DNA of 64,000 nucleotides, from positions 124,001 through 188,000 of the forward strand of contig NZ_JACICA010000002.1 of NCBI RefSeq assembly GCF_014195585.1, written 5' to 3'. A program made the translations under genes and the position numbers. Below the pieces are notes generated by a model that saw only the letters and a list, made by a program, of their open reading frames with translations, did not search any database and had not been told where the DNA came from. The DNA is from Alloprevotella rava. Lineage in GTDB: Bacteria; Bacteroidota; Bacteroidia; Bacteroidales; Bacteroidaceae. Below, piece after piece: positions 45,244 to 54,743 of this stretch (positions are counted from its first letter, which is position 1; every line of letters begins with the position of its first letter).

Positions 45244-47619
45244 TTAGAAAACAACTTTCTTACCGTTTACGATATAGAGCCCCTTCTGAGCCTTCTGAAC
45301 GCGACGGCCCTGGAGGTCGAATACCTTCTGAGAGGCGTTCTCGAGAGTTGCAGCATTCACACCAGTTGTAGTGTTATCGAAGAGCAGAGCGCGAACGCCA
45401 GCAGCTGTAGCTGCAGGGATGTATGCGCGGTTAGGAGCCAGAGAAGTACCAGCCCAGTCATAGAAACCAACTACACCTTCGCTATTGCCAAGGAAGAGGT
45501 CACCAGCTTCTTTTGCATGAGGAGCGAGCGTACCTACCAAAGCATTGCCAGCAAATGTTGCTGCCGCATCAGCCTTGATTGTAACAGTTGCAGTTGCAGC
45601 ACCGTTTTCGTTCACAAGGAGAACACCCGTGTTAGCAGGAATTTCAGCGATTTCGTTGAGAATAACGCGTGTCTTGCTTTCATTCATCCCCAGCGTGTTG
45701 GCCTTCGTTTCAGCAACCGTTACACCGAAAGGTGCGCAGAAAGTTGCATAACTCTTACCGTCAACAGCGTGGAGAGCAACATCAAAGCTTGTTGCATCTT
45801 CTACAGTCCATTGAGAAGCAGGAGCTTTAGCCTCCCAACCTACGAGAGCATAACCTTGACCTGCACCTGAATGCAAGTAAGAGAATGCATCATCTGGATT
45901 AGCAGTAAGGGCAACTACACCTGGTTTTTGAATTTCAGGATAGTAATAAATCGGGGTATCAGACATACTAACAATTGCACTATTAGTAGCTCTATTAACA
46001 TACTTATCTTGAATCTTGATAGTATAGAAAACATAACCTTCATGAATCTTTTTCTCAAGATAGACAACAGTATTCACACCTGTTTTAGCTGCATTACCGT
46101 AAATTTTCACTCCATCACCGCTGATATAGCCATACTGACTGCCAGCAACGCTCTTCAAGAAATAGTAGCCTGTTTCAGGATATTTCAAAAATTCATGAAA
46201 CTCTTCTGCAAAATGATCGTATTCTTCACTGGTACAAGTTTCTTTCAGGTGAGTATACTGAGTCCCAAGAGCAGTGTAAGTTTCCATTGGAAGAGAGAAA
46301 TAAACATCAAACGCTGGTTCTGTTTCAACATCGAACCAGCCAGAGAACTCATCAATGAGTTGAGTATTATAATTATCTTCAGTATCAACAGCTTCCACTT
46401 TGAAAGTAGAACCACCATCTGTAGCTACGCCACCCCATTCGCTTACAGAGCAAGTCGCAATATTTGGCTCACGATTGTGGAGATAACAAGCAGGATTTTC
46501 TGTTGCACGAAGTGTGAAACCATTATTATTCTTATCAAGAATCCAAGTCATTGAGCTTTCTTGCATAAGTTTAATAGTACTTCCGGGTCTGTTAACCTGT
46601 ATATTACCTTCATATGCCAGAACAGCTTCATCACCTGTTAATTTGTTGATAACCTTTACTGCATAGGGATTACCAACAAAAGCCCATTTGTATTCTGCTG
46701 TATTATAGAATTTTTCGTGTCCCCTCATTTGTTCTATGTCAGCACAGAGGTAGGAATTTTTATAACCAGGACGAAGTTGAAGTTTGTACCACTGAGCCGT
46801 TGCAGCATTTTCAGAGAACTGGAAAGGCAAATTGCTTACTGTAGCAGTTGCAATAATAGTAGTGTGTTCAGCATCTACCGTTGCATTGCTGAATGTATAA
46901 GTGCAATAAGCATTTTGCAAAGCAGCAGGCAAAGCAGCAGGAGTTCCAGAGAACTGAGTGGAAGTTCCAGTAGCCACCGTCTTACCATCAATTACTACAT
47001 TATAAGTAATGGTCAAAGGAGCTTCTTCAGAAAAAGTAACAGGATAGATAAACCAGTCGTTGTTACCACCGATTTTTTTCACTTCTCCACTGCCCCAGAA
47101 AGCCAAAGTGTAACCAGCACCGTTGTTGTCAACGATATTTTTATAGTCTGCACCATCTGAAGAGAGATTCCAGCCAAAATCGCCTGTGCTATTACCATTG
47201 ATAGCATAGAATTTATATTTACCTGGAGTAGAACCTGACTTCAAATCATTAGTAACATAACGACCATTGGCAAACTGGATGTTGTATGCACCATTGTCTG
47301 TTGTAATGAAGCGCACCAAAAAGTCCGTATTTTCAGCTGCTTTCTTTGTATTGAAGTAGCTGGGAGTATAAGTTGTAGATTGACGCTTCAGAGTTTGTCC
47401 ATCACCAGCATCATAAGCAGCTGATTCACCATTACGCTTCTGAGTAAGAATATACCAGTGATCATTGTCAGTTGCTGCAGTAGCAGCAGTTACCGAGGTT
47501 GCGCGCGCTGCTGTCACCTGCATTGTGGCAGTGGACGAGCTTACGTTCGGTGTCCAGTCTTGTGCTGATGCACCCACAGCAAATAGCGAGCACATCAAGA
47601 GTGAAGTAATTTTCCTCAT
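45244..47619 (-). CDS. Large secreted protein with T9SS-like C-terminal tail
   Basis: 791 residues with a signal peptide (MRKITSLLMCSLFAVGASA). The body is mostly beta, with Thr/Ala/Tyr-rich sequence, and I recognise no enzyme domain. The C terminus FDLQGRRVQKAQKGLYIVNG plus KKVVF nearly repeats the end of the 1139-aa protein at 27748, as expected for a shared secretion signal. Likely surface-exposed or released. The following 55-aa gene is probably co-transcribed. Confidence 0.8.
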   Translation of the reverse strand: MRKITSLLMCSLFAVGASAQDWTPNVSSSTATMQVTAARATSVTAATAATDNDHWYILTQKRNGESAAYDAGDGQTLKRQSTTYTPSYFNTKKAAENTDFLVRFITTDNGAYNIQFANGRYVTNDLKSGSTPGKYKFYAINGNSTGDFGWNLSSDGADYKNIVDNNGAGYTLAFWGSGEVKKIGGNNDWFIYPVTFSEEAPLTITYNVVIDGKTVATGTSTQFSGTPAALPAALQNAYCTYTFSNATVDAEHTTIIATATVSNLPFQFSENAATAQWYKLQLRPGYKNSYLCADIEQMRGHEKFYNTAEYKWAFVGNPYAVKVINKLTGDEAVLAYEGNIQVNRPGSTIKLMQESSMTWILDKNNNGFTLRATENPACYLHNREPNIATCSVSEWGGVATDGGSTFKVEAVDTEDNYNTQLIDEFSGWFDVETEPAFDVYFSLPMETYTALGTQYTHLKETCTSEEYDHFAEEFHEFLKYPETGYYFLKSVAGSQYGYISGDGVKIYGNAAKTGVNTVVYLEKKIHEGYVFYTIKIQDKYVNRATNSAIVSMSDTPIYYYPEIQKPGVVALTANPDDAFSYLHSGAGQGYALVGWEAKAPASQWTVEDATSFDVALHAVDGKSYATFCAPFGVTVAETKANTLGMNESKTRVILNEIAEIPANTGVLLVNENGAATATVTIKADAAATFAGNALVGTLAPHAKEAGDLFLGNSEGVVGFYDWAGTSLAPNRAYIPAATAAGVRALLFDNTTTGVNAATLENASQKVFDLQGRRVQKAQKGLYIVNGKKVVF

Positions 47620-47739
47620 GTAAATAAATTGATTAAGTTAATAGTTTTATTGTTTTTGGTAATCTGGTGAGCGCAAAGATAAACAAAGAAATAATAAATA
47701 AAAAATATTTTTATATTTTTTGATGAAATTCAATTACAA

Positions 47740-47768
47740 AACGCCTACAACGAGTGTTGCAGGCGTTT
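47740..47768 (-). terminator. Terminator of the histidine phosphatase gene
   Basis: AACGCCTACAA and TTGCAGGCGTT pair (one mismatch); on the minus strand followed by TTGTAATTG. It may act in both directions between the convergent ends. Confidence 0.65.
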
Positions 47769-47775
47769 GAAAATG

Positions 47776-49065
47776 TCATTTTTCAGTAGGGATTTGGAAT
47801 CGATCAAGCTTTTCTTGATAGTATTTTTTCACATCCTCCCACCGATAGTACGGTGCTTGCTCAGTAGCAATGGGGAGCGACATCTCGTGTTCGTTGAGTA
47901 AAACTTTGACGAGAAGCTCGTTACTATTTTTTTTGCGATAGAACACCCACTGAATGTTGCATGCCATGGGGAAGATGTCATAATTGCGCCATTTTTCTGC
48001 CAACAGATTCGCATCGCCTCCCTGCTGTTTGCCACAATCGCCGAGCTCCATCAAACAAGCTAAAGGCAGAACCACCACTTCGTGACCAAACCGGAGCGTT
48101 GCACCTGGTACGGACTTTTGCAAGCAACTGTCAGTTGTAGTCAGGAAATTGCGCAAGAGATTGTTCTGCAAATAGGGCATCATACCCTTCGAGAGGCTAT
48201 TATCGCCATAACGAATGCTCCACTCCAAATTTCTGTACTTCCAAATGCCGTAGCACTCTTCGGGCGTAAAAAAGCGGTAGAGATCGAGCTTTGTATCACA
48301 GCTTTGCATATTGGCCGCCACGGAGAAGAAGTTGTTAACGAAAGAAGCCACGTTGACACTATCGCGAACATAAGCCGCATCACGAAAGAGAACGCTCATG
48401 AGGTGATCTGTCTTTACATTCTCCTCCCAAGCTTTAGCGAGCGCTGCCTTAATAGTGTCGTTATGGCGGAAGCGTTGAATGGCGGGTTGGTCTTCATTGT
48501 TCATATAATACATATCGTGATAACTGGCATCGGTCTTTATGCGCAAGCGCGGATTCTCCGCTTGCAACTGCAAACACTCATTCGCCATGGAGAGGATGCA
48601 GCGGATAACAACCGTTGAGCGGGCATCTACCACAGCGCCATCAGCAAAAACCGTGGGGAAGTTTTTGTACATACGCTGCGCAATACCGCGATGCTGGCGC
48701 GCGCCTTTTTCCGTGAGTTCGCCAAAGCGTTTGTTTGCCATGCGATACACGCTATCCACTGCAACGAGCGCCTGCTGCCCTTCGGCCGTAAGCATCCCTG
48801 CCGCAGCGGCTTTCTTCAATATCTGCAGCGGCTTAACGTACTGATCAGGATTGATGAGCCAGCGCGAACCATGCCGAGCATACGCACTGATATAAACAGG
48901 TTCGTATCCCTTCGGCGCGGGAGTCAGTTTGGCATTCGGAGTGGGATAAGCATAATAATTAGCTGCCGAGCGATGAACATCGGCAAAGATTTCTTCGCGC
49001 GCCAACTGCGCCCAAGCAGTGCAAGCTGCAAATACGAAGAGAAGGAGAAGTGCGGATTTCTTCAT
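47776..49065 (-). CDS. Secreted histidine-type acid phosphatase (phytase/MINPP-like)
   Basis: 429 residues with a signal peptide (MKKSALLLLFVFAACTAWAQ). The phosphohistidine motif is YISAYARHGSRWLINP (RHGSR) and the proton donor motif appears as LRFGHEVVVLPL (HE in place of the usual HD). NPRLRIKTDASYHDMYYMNN lies between. Such enzymes hydrolyse phosphomonoesters, including inositol phosphates, in the periplasm or outside the cell. Monocistronic. Confidence 0.87.
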   Translation of the reverse strand: MKKSALLLLFVFAACTAWAQLAREEIFADVHRSAANYYAYPTPNAKLTPAPKGYEPVYISAYARHGSRWLINPDQYVKPLQILKKAAAAGMLTAEGQQALVAVDSVYRMANKRFGELTEKGARQHRGIAQRMYKNFPTVFADGAVVDARSTVVIRCILSMANECLQLQAENPRLRIKTDASYHDMYYMNNEDQPAIQRFRHNDTIKAALAKAWEENVKTDHLMSVLFRDAAYVRDSVNVASFVNNFFSVAANMQSCDTKLDLYRFFTPEECYGIWKYRNLEWSIRYGDNSLSKGMMPYLQNNLLRNFLTTTDSCLQKSVPGATLRFGHEVVVLPLACLMELGDCGKQQGGDANLLAEKWRNYDIFPMACNIQWVFYRKKNSNELLVKVLLNEHEMSLPIATEQAPYYRWEDVKKYYQEKLDRFQIPTEK

Positions 49066-49234
49066 AGAGAGAATGATTTTTTAATGTTGCGAATTTAGCG
49101 ATTTAGAAAGACTTTGCAAGAGAAAGTGAGAGAAAAAGCCCTCTCCAGCTTCCCCATAAGGGGGAGTGCTCGGATACCTCTTGCTTTGGACTCTTATCTT
49201 TTTATGCTCTAACAAAAAGCTGTACTTTTGCAGT

Positions 49235-50413
49235 ATGAAAGAAGAAATGTACATCCGAGAGCACCGCACGGACGATGTTGCCCGCTTGGCTTTACAACTC
49301 AGTGGGCGCAACGACCTCGATACGGCTTACATCCTGCAACAAATTGAGGGGTGGCAACGACTGCGTACGAAAGTGCCGTCGTGGGCGGCAGTGGACGGAC
49401 TTCGCTATCCGCCACGCTTGGCGTTGGAGCTGTGCTCGGGCGAAAAGGCGGCACGCTACAAAGCGGCAGTAGTAGAACGTTTGTTGCCCAACGGATCTAC
49501 AATGGTAGACCTCACAGGCGGATTGGGTGTTGATTTCTCTTTTGTAGCGAAGCTTTTCAGAGAGGCAACTTACATTGAGCGCAACGCAATGCTTGCAGAA
49601 CTGGTAGCGCACAACTTCCCGCTCTTAGGACTGAAACACGCTCGCTGCTTGTCGGGCGACGGCACAGAACTATTGCGCACGATAAGCACCGTTGATTTGC
49701 TTTTTCTCGATCCTGCGCGCCGCGATACTGCTGGGCGAAAAACGGTACTGTTGGAGGATTGCGAACCGAACGTTATCGAACTGCTCCCACTCTTCCGTGA
49801 GAAAGCGCACTACGTGATGCTGAAACTTTCGCCCATGCTCGATCTTCACCGCGCCATGAGCCTGTTGAATTGTACGGAAGAAGTGCATCTCGTGGCGGAG
49901 CGCGGAGAGTGTAAGGATCTCCTCTTGGTGCTCAATATGCAGCAAAAACAAATGGTTTTGCCCACTATCTTTTGTTGTGATGAAGAAACATTTAGTTTTC
50001 GCGCTGACGAAGAAACCACTGCCCTACCCGTCTATGCTTCTGCACCTCTCCGCTATCTCTACGAACCCAATGCGGCCATCTTGAAAGCGGGAGCATACAA
50101 ACTTCCGGCAGTACGTTTCGGCTTGCAGAAATTTCACCCCAATAGTCATCTCTACACCTCCGACGAACGCATCGAAAACTTCCCCGGTAGAACTTTCGAG
50201 GTGCTTCGCTACAGCCATTTCAACAAACAAGAACTAAAAGCTTTTCAGGGCGATGTGCGTCAAGCCAACCTTACAGTGCGAAACTTCCCCGCTTCTGTAG
50301 CAGAACTCCGCAAGCGGCTCAAAATAAAAGATGGCGGTGACGAATACTGGTTTGCAACTACCTGCGGCGAGGATGAGCATTTGCTGATAGCGTGTAAGAA
50401 GAGCTCCATTTGA
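49235..50413 (+). CDS. THUMP-like/SAM-dependent methyltransferase
   Basis: 392 residues. N-terminal helical domain, then the methyltransferase motif I STMVDLTGGLGVDFSFVAKL, motif IV VDLLFLDPARRDTAGRKTVL and a C-terminal THUMP-like part (FHPNSHLYTSDERIENFPGR). Probably an RNA methyltransferase of Bacteroidetes; target not established. A TACTTTTG -7 element (49223-49230) ends four bases before ATG 49235, so the message is nearly leaderless unless translation starts at ATG 49247. Confidence 0.88.
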   Translation: MKEEMYIREHRTDDVARLALQLSGRNDLDTAYILQQIEGWQRLRTKVPSWAAVDGLRYPPRLALELCSGEKAARYKAAVVERLLPNGSTMVDLTGGLGVDFSFVAKLFREATYIERNAMLAELVAHNFPLLGLKHARCLSGDGTELLRTISTVDLLFLDPARRDTAGRKTVLLEDCEPNVIELLPLFREKAHYVMLKLSPMLDLHRAMSLLNCTEEVHLVAERGECKDLLLVLNMQQKQMVLPTIFCCDEETFSFRADEETTALPVYASAPLRYLYEPNAAILKAGAYKLPAVRFGLQKFHPNSHLYTSDERIENFPGRTFEVLRYSHFNKQELKAFQGDVRQANLTVRNFPASVAELRKRLKIKDGGDEYWFATTCGEDEHLLIACKKSSI

Positions 50414-50453
50414 GTAAGATATCAAATGGGGCTGAGTCTTGAATAAAACAAAA

Positions 50454-51698
50454 TTAGTGGAGAAGAGCGCGAGCAGCCGCGGCAACGGGAGAGGAACTTT
50501 GGGCGGCTAAGCGCAGATAGTGGTGAGCTTTTGCCGTGTCGGCGGTGACGCCTTGACCGCGGAGATAGAGAATACCGATATTGTATTGTGCTTCGGGTTT
50601 GCCTTGTTGAGCCGCACGTTCAAACCATGTGGCCGCTTTTTGCCAATCTTGCGTTGTCCCCTTCCCTGTGGCATAAAGTCGCGCCAAATTGTATTGCGCT
50701 TCAGCATAGTTTTGCACCGCTGCACGGGCGTAATACTCCAATGCACTGGCAGGATTAGCAGCTGTCCCCTCCCCTGCTTCAAGCATATTTCCGCAATTGT
50801 TTTGCGCCTCGGGAAGTCGTTGTTCTGCTGCCCGTTTATAAAGTTGAAAAGCACGCACAGGGTCTTTCGCCACATAACGCCCTTCGGCATAAAGATTTCC
50901 TAAATTATTTTCCGCCTCGGCATAATGCAAACCTGCGGCAGCTTCTAAGAGCTGTAGCCCCTGCGCCACATCTCCGCGACTGAAATAAAGAAGCGCCAGA
51001 TTGTATTGTGCTTCGGGCAACTGCAAGTCGGCAGCTTTCCGATACCAGTATTCAGCTGAATCGGAACGCGTGGCGGCATAGTTATAGCCCAAAGTCAGCA
51101 TGGCTTGCGAATGTCCCAAACGCGCAGCTTGTCGATAATAATCAACCGACCGCAACGAGTCTTTTTTCACCCCATCACCATATTCATACATTCCTCCCAG
51201 CATAAAGAGCGCGTTGGAATCGGGCCGCGCGGCTAATTCGGCATACCAACGCGCCGCCTCTTTGCGATCACGTTGCACGCCATTGCCGCGATAGAGCATC
51301 TCCGCCAGTTCGCGCTGGGCTTCCACATTGCCTTGACGCGCCGCCTTGGCGTAATAGAAAGCTGCCGCTGTGGGATCTTTCGGCGTGCCGATGCCCATTT
51401 GCATCATATTGGCTAAGAGGTACTGCCCCTTGGCGTCACCTTTCTGAGCTGCACGCCCATAGTACTCAACAGCGCGCTCATCGTTCTGCTCCACTCCCTG
51501 CCCTTGATGATAGAGCATACCGAGCTGCACAGCCGCGGCAGGATTGCCCTTTTCGGCCGCCTTTGTGAGCGACTTAACGGCTTCGACATACTGCTCCGAG
51601 CGCAAATAGGCCATCCCCCAGCGATACTCGTTTTGCGCGGGTTGTGCAGTAAGGACGAGGGAGAGCATAAAGGAGAGGAGAAGAAAGAGGGTACGCAT
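50454..51698 (-). CDS. Exported Sel1-repeat protein, about 11 repeats
   Basis: 414 residues with a signal peptide (MRTLFLLLSFMLSLVLTAQP). About eleven Sel1 repeats fill the rest, e.g. GVEQNDERAVEYYGRAAQKG, GNGVQRDRKEAARWYAELAA and GVTADTAKAHHYLRLAAQSS. Likely a periplasmic or outer-membrane scaffolding protein. Its stop faces the methyltransferase stop (convergent, about 40 bp apart). Another Sel1 gene lies just upstream on the same strand. Confidence 0.9.
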   Translation of the reverse strand: MRTLFLLLSFMLSLVLTAQPAQNEYRWGMAYLRSEQYVEAVKSLTKAAEKGNPAAAVQLGMLYHQGQGVEQNDERAVEYYGRAAQKGDAKGQYLLANMMQMGIGTPKDPTAAAFYYAKAARQGNVEAQRELAEMLYRGNGVQRDRKEAARWYAELAARPDSNALFMLGGMYEYGDGVKKDSLRSVDYYRQAARLGHSQAMLTLGYNYAATRSDSAEYWYRKAADLQLPEAQYNLALLYFSRGDVAQGLQLLEAAAGLHYAEAENNLGNLYAEGRYVAKDPVRAFQLYKRAAEQRLPEAQNNCGNMLEAGEGTAANPASALEYYARAAVQNYAEAQYNLARLYATGKGTTQDWQKAATWFERAAQQGKPEAQYNIGILYLRGQGVTADTAKAHHYLRLAAQSSSPVAAAARALLH

Positions 51699-51727
51699 GG
51701 TTTGTTGAGGTGAGATAAAAAGAAAAA

Positions 51728-51770
51728 AGCGGACGAGTCCGACTGGCTTGACCTGTCTAACTCGTCCGAT
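51728..51770 (-). terminator. Terminator of the 51805-52566 gene
   Basis: CGGACGAGT (51730-51738) and ACTCGTCCG (51760-51768) pair; on the minus strand followed by CTTTTTTCTTTTT. Confidence 0.75.
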
Positions 51771-51804
51771 AAAGCATAAAAGCTATTGAGTAGCTTCTGT
51801 TGTC

Positions 51805-52566
51805 TTATTTTTCGCTCTCGAGGCGGTCGATTTCTTTCAGCACATCTTTGGCGATACGCCTCAAAGGAGCAGGTCCAGTTTTGAGCAATGGCGCAACACT
51901 GTCCGTTGCTTTGTCGAAATCCTGCTGCACATCATCAACGCCTTCCATATAGATTTGCGCCAGTGTGACATGAGCTATTTTCACTCCACCTGCTGCTGCC
52001 TCCTCTAAGAGCTGCACAGCGCGCTGGGCTTCACGCCCGTTGGGATAGCCGTCCAAACAAAAGATGGCAAGGTTATATTTTGCAGCAGGAAGACCTTTCT
52101 CTGCCAATTGCTCAAAGAGATGGTAAGCCTCATCAAGGTCTTGCTCCATCCCTTCTCCGCGCTGCAGCATTCCGGCTAAATCGCAAGAGGCATCGTCCGA
52201 ACCATGGGCTGCAGCTTTCCGAAGCCATTCGGTTGCTGCTTCAACATCTTTTTCGCCCACAATACCATGCAGTACATTCATTCCCATAAAGCGTTCGGCT
52301 TTTGCTTCACCCTGCATAGCCGCCTTTTTATACCAATCATAAGCCTTATCGGGATTCTGACCTACGCCTATACCGTTGATATAGAAATGGGCTAACAGGC
52401 TCTGCCCCTTGGCAAAGCCCTGCTTTGCTGATTTGAGCGTCCAAGCAAAAGCCTTCTTCTGCTGTTTCTTGTCGCCCTCGGACAGGAGAACGCCTAAATT
52501 GTACTGTGCCGACGCATCGCCAGCTTCAGCCGCTGCTGTATATTTTTCTAATTCTTTTTCGTCCAT
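51805..52566 (-). CDS. Cytoplasmic Sel1-repeat protein
   Basis: 253 residues from ATG 52564-52566 (MDEKELEKYTAAAEAGDASA); the frame extends further up, but TATCTTCG directly before this ATG looks like a -7 promoter element, so the upstream part is probably not translated. Six to seven Sel1 repeats, e.g. GVGQNPDKAYDWYKKAAMQG, GEKDVEAATEWLRKAAAHGS. No signal peptide. Lies between tyrS and the exported Sel1 protein, with its own terminator. Confidence 0.88.
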   Translation of the reverse strand: MDEKELEKYTAAAEAGDASAQYNLGVLLSEGDKKQQKKAFAWTLKSAKQGFAKGQSLLAHFYINGIGVGQNPDKAYDWYKKAAMQGEAKAERFMGMNVLHGIVGEKDVEAATEWLRKAAAHGSDDASCDLAGMLQRGEGMEQDLDEAYHLFEQLAEKGLPAAKYNLAIFCLDGYPNGREAQRAVQLLEEAAAGGVKIAHVTLAQIYMEGVDDVQQDFDKATDSVAPLLKTGPAPLRRIAKDVLKEIDRLESEK

Positions 52567-52622
52567 CTTCGAAGATATTTTGAGTGTGTCTCGAACCGGC
52601 TCGATGAGCACGAAAGTTTCTC

Positions 52623-53918
52623 TTACTTCACTGTGATGAGGAAGTAGTTCTTCTTACCGCGCTGCACGAGGAGATATTTCCCATCGAGGAGATCGTCGGC
52701 AGTGATAGTGCGGTCGAACGCTTCGAGTTTTTCTTTGTTCAGACTCACTCCTCCGCCCTGCACAAGTTTGCGCATTTCGCCTTTAGAAGCAAAACACTTG
52801 GTGGTTTCTGCAAAGAGATCAACGGCTTTCGCATCAAGGGCTTCGGCGCGGCTCACTTCAAAATGGGGTACACCGCTAAATACTGCCAAGAGCGTAGCTT
52901 CATCAAGTTTGAGGAGGTTCTCCTTCGTAGCCTTTCCGAAAAGGATGTTGGAGGCTTCGAGGGCTTTCTTGTATTCTTCCTCACCGTGAACCATCTTCGT
53001 CACTTCTTCGCCAAGTCGCTTCTGCAAGGTGCGGCAACCTAGATCCTGACGGTGCTCGTCGATGATGGATGTGATTTCGCTTTGAGAAAGTGTGGTGAAA
53101 ATTTTAATATAGCGTTCGGCATCGTCGTCGGCCACATTGAGCCAGAACTGGTAGAACTCATAAGGAGTAGTACGCTTGGCATCGAGCCAGATATTGCCAT
53201 TCTCTGTCTTGCCAAACTTGCGTCCATCGGCTTTTGTGATGAGCGGACATGTGAGGGCGAACACCTGATTTTCAGAGCCTAATGTGCGACGAATCAATTC
53301 GGCACCTGTCGTGATATTTCCCCACTGGTCAGAACCACCCATTTGCAATTTGCAGTTCTTTTCTTGATAGAGGTGGAGGAAGTCGTAGCCTTGGAGGAGC
53401 TGATAGCTGAACTCTGTGAAACTCAAACCATCGCGAGCTTCACCGTTCAAACGTTTCTGAACGCTATCCTTCGCCATCATGTAGTTCACTGTGATGTGCT
53501 TACCGATATCGCGAACAAAGTTGAGGAAGGAATAACCCTTCATCCAATCGTAGTTGTTGACGAGTTCGGCACGGTTGGGGGCGTCGGACTCAAAGTCGAG
53601 AAAGCGAGAGAGCTGCTCCTTGATACAACGGATGTTGTGCGCCAATGTTTCCTCATCGAGCAAATTGCGCTCCTGACTCTTACCGGAGGGGTCGCCAATC
53701 ATACCCGTAGCACCGCCAACAAGCGCCAGCGGCTTATGACCACAATCCTGCAAGTGGCGCAACATCATGATGCCACACAGGTGACCAATATGGAGGGAAT
53801 CAGCCGTAGGGTCAATACCTACATAAGCCGTTACTTGTTCTTTTGCAAGAAGTTCTTCTGTGCCCGGCATCATCTGATGGAGCATGCCGCGCCATTTGAG
53901 TTCGTCTACGAAATTCAT
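52623..53918 (-). CDS. tyrS: Tyrosyl-tRNA synthetase
   Basis: 431 residues from ATG 53916-53918 ([20 protein letters not shown]). Class I motifs: [13 protein letters not shown] (HIGH) and [13 protein letters not shown] (KMSKS equivalent). C-terminal S4-like domain with [20 protein letters not shown]. The upstream TATCTTTG (minus strand, about 45 bp before the start) fits a promoter, ruling out the longer frame. Confidence 0.96.
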   Translation of the reverse strand: MNFVDELKWRGMLHQMMPGTEELLAKEQVTAYVGIDPTADSLHIGHLCGIMMLRHLQDCGHKPLALVGGATGMIGDPSGKSQERNLLDEETLAHNIRCIKEQLSRFLDFESDAPNRAELVNNYDWMKGYSFLNFVRDIGKHITVNYMMAKDSVQKRLNGEARDGLSFTEFSYQLLQGYDFLHLYQEKNCKLQMGGSDQWGNITTGAELIRRTLGSENQVFALTCPLITKADGRKFGKTENGNIWLDAKRTTPYEFYQFWLNVADDDAERYIKIFTTLSQSEITSIIDEHRQDLGCRTLQKRLGEEVTKMVHGEEEYKKALEASNILFGKATKENLLKLDEATLLAVFSGVPHFEVSRAEALDAKAVDLFAETTKCFASKGEMRKLVQGGGVSLNKEKLEAFDRTITADDLLDGKYLLVQRGKKNYFLITVK

Positions 53919-54090
53919 CGTTTGTTTATCTGTTTTATGATTTTGCGTACAAAGATACTCCTTTTTCTCGGAATAGTGCAAGTTAGCATGACAGGAGGTA
54001 GACTCCTTCTCTCCACTCTGCAAGCATGGATAAAAAAAGATAAGACACAAAAGATAAACCTTGCTGCTACGCTCTCCCTATATAAAAATA

Positions 54091-54396
54091 TTTTTGTCAC
54101 GTCGTCACGTTGTCACAAAAGCGCAAAACAGATTAATAGACAAGCATTTACACGCGTGACAACAACTTATGGGATTCGGTTTTGTTGTCACACTCGTAAC
54201 GTTCACTCTTTCAAATATTTAACTGCAAAGTGTGACGACGTGACGACGTGACAACAAAAAATCAAACTACAGGAGAAGAGATTGTAGCTCTCTTCAGTTC
54301 AACGTTTCTTAGGTGTAAGCTCCCACACAATAAGCGCGCTGGTTGACACAATAAGGATGTGAACTGACAGCCTTATTGTATTTTCGAACGCAATAG
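54091..54396. repeat. Composite intergenic repeat, copy d (reverse orientation)
   Basis: 54091-54260 is the GTYGTCAC block (TTTTTGTCACGTCGTCACGT at the left, GTGACGACGTGACGACGTGA plus CAACAAAA at the right). 54326-54396 is the CCTTATTG/CAATAAGG array (copy 7). CTCTCCCTATATAAA just outside the block recurs in similar form at copy b. The three-hairpin element at 54400 follows directly. Confidence 0.82.
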
Positions 54397-54399
54397 TAA

Positions 54400-54505
54400 T
54401 GTCCCCAGCGGGGACACACCATGCGTAACCGCGGGTGATGCCCGAAGGGCGGACCCGTGGGAGAAGTAACAATTTCCATTTCCGACACTCGAGGTATCGC
54501 ACAGC
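54400..54505 (+). repeat. Three-hairpin GC-rich element, copy 3
   Basis: GTCCCCAGCGGGGACACACC hairpin, ATGCGTAACCGCGGGTGATG, CCCGAAGGGCGGACCCGTGG, variable link, TTCCGACACTCGAGGTATCG. Aligns end to end with copies at 43863 and 44830. Confidence 0.8.
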
Positions 54506-54609
54506 ACGCACTTCTACTCGTACACCTCTTCATTCATCTACACTTGCTGTGTGAGGACTCAACAAAAAACCGCAATACCAACTTAAGGATATTGCGGAAA
54601 GAAAAAGAG

Positions 54610-54677
54610 GGTTCATCCCCGAATTGTACAGGTATTTATGAGTAAAGAAAAGTACCAACGCAATTCGGGGATGAACC
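54610..54677. repeat. 68-bp palindromic element, copy B
   Basis: Perfect 17-bp arms GGTTCATCCCCGAATTG and CAATTCGGGGATGAACC around a centre containing TTTATGAGTAAAGAAAAGTA. Lies downstream of the beta-barrel gene. Confidence 0.9.
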
Positions 54678-54743
54678 TAAACATTATATATAACCATGCC
54701 TGTTGAATCTTGTAAGTAGAGATTGTACCTGCTTGTCTTCATT

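Noticed and set aside
50454-52566. Sel1 proteins as part of a toxin/effector locus
   Set aside because: No effector domains or polymorphic-toxin features nearby; they look like ordinary solenoid proteins next to tyrS.
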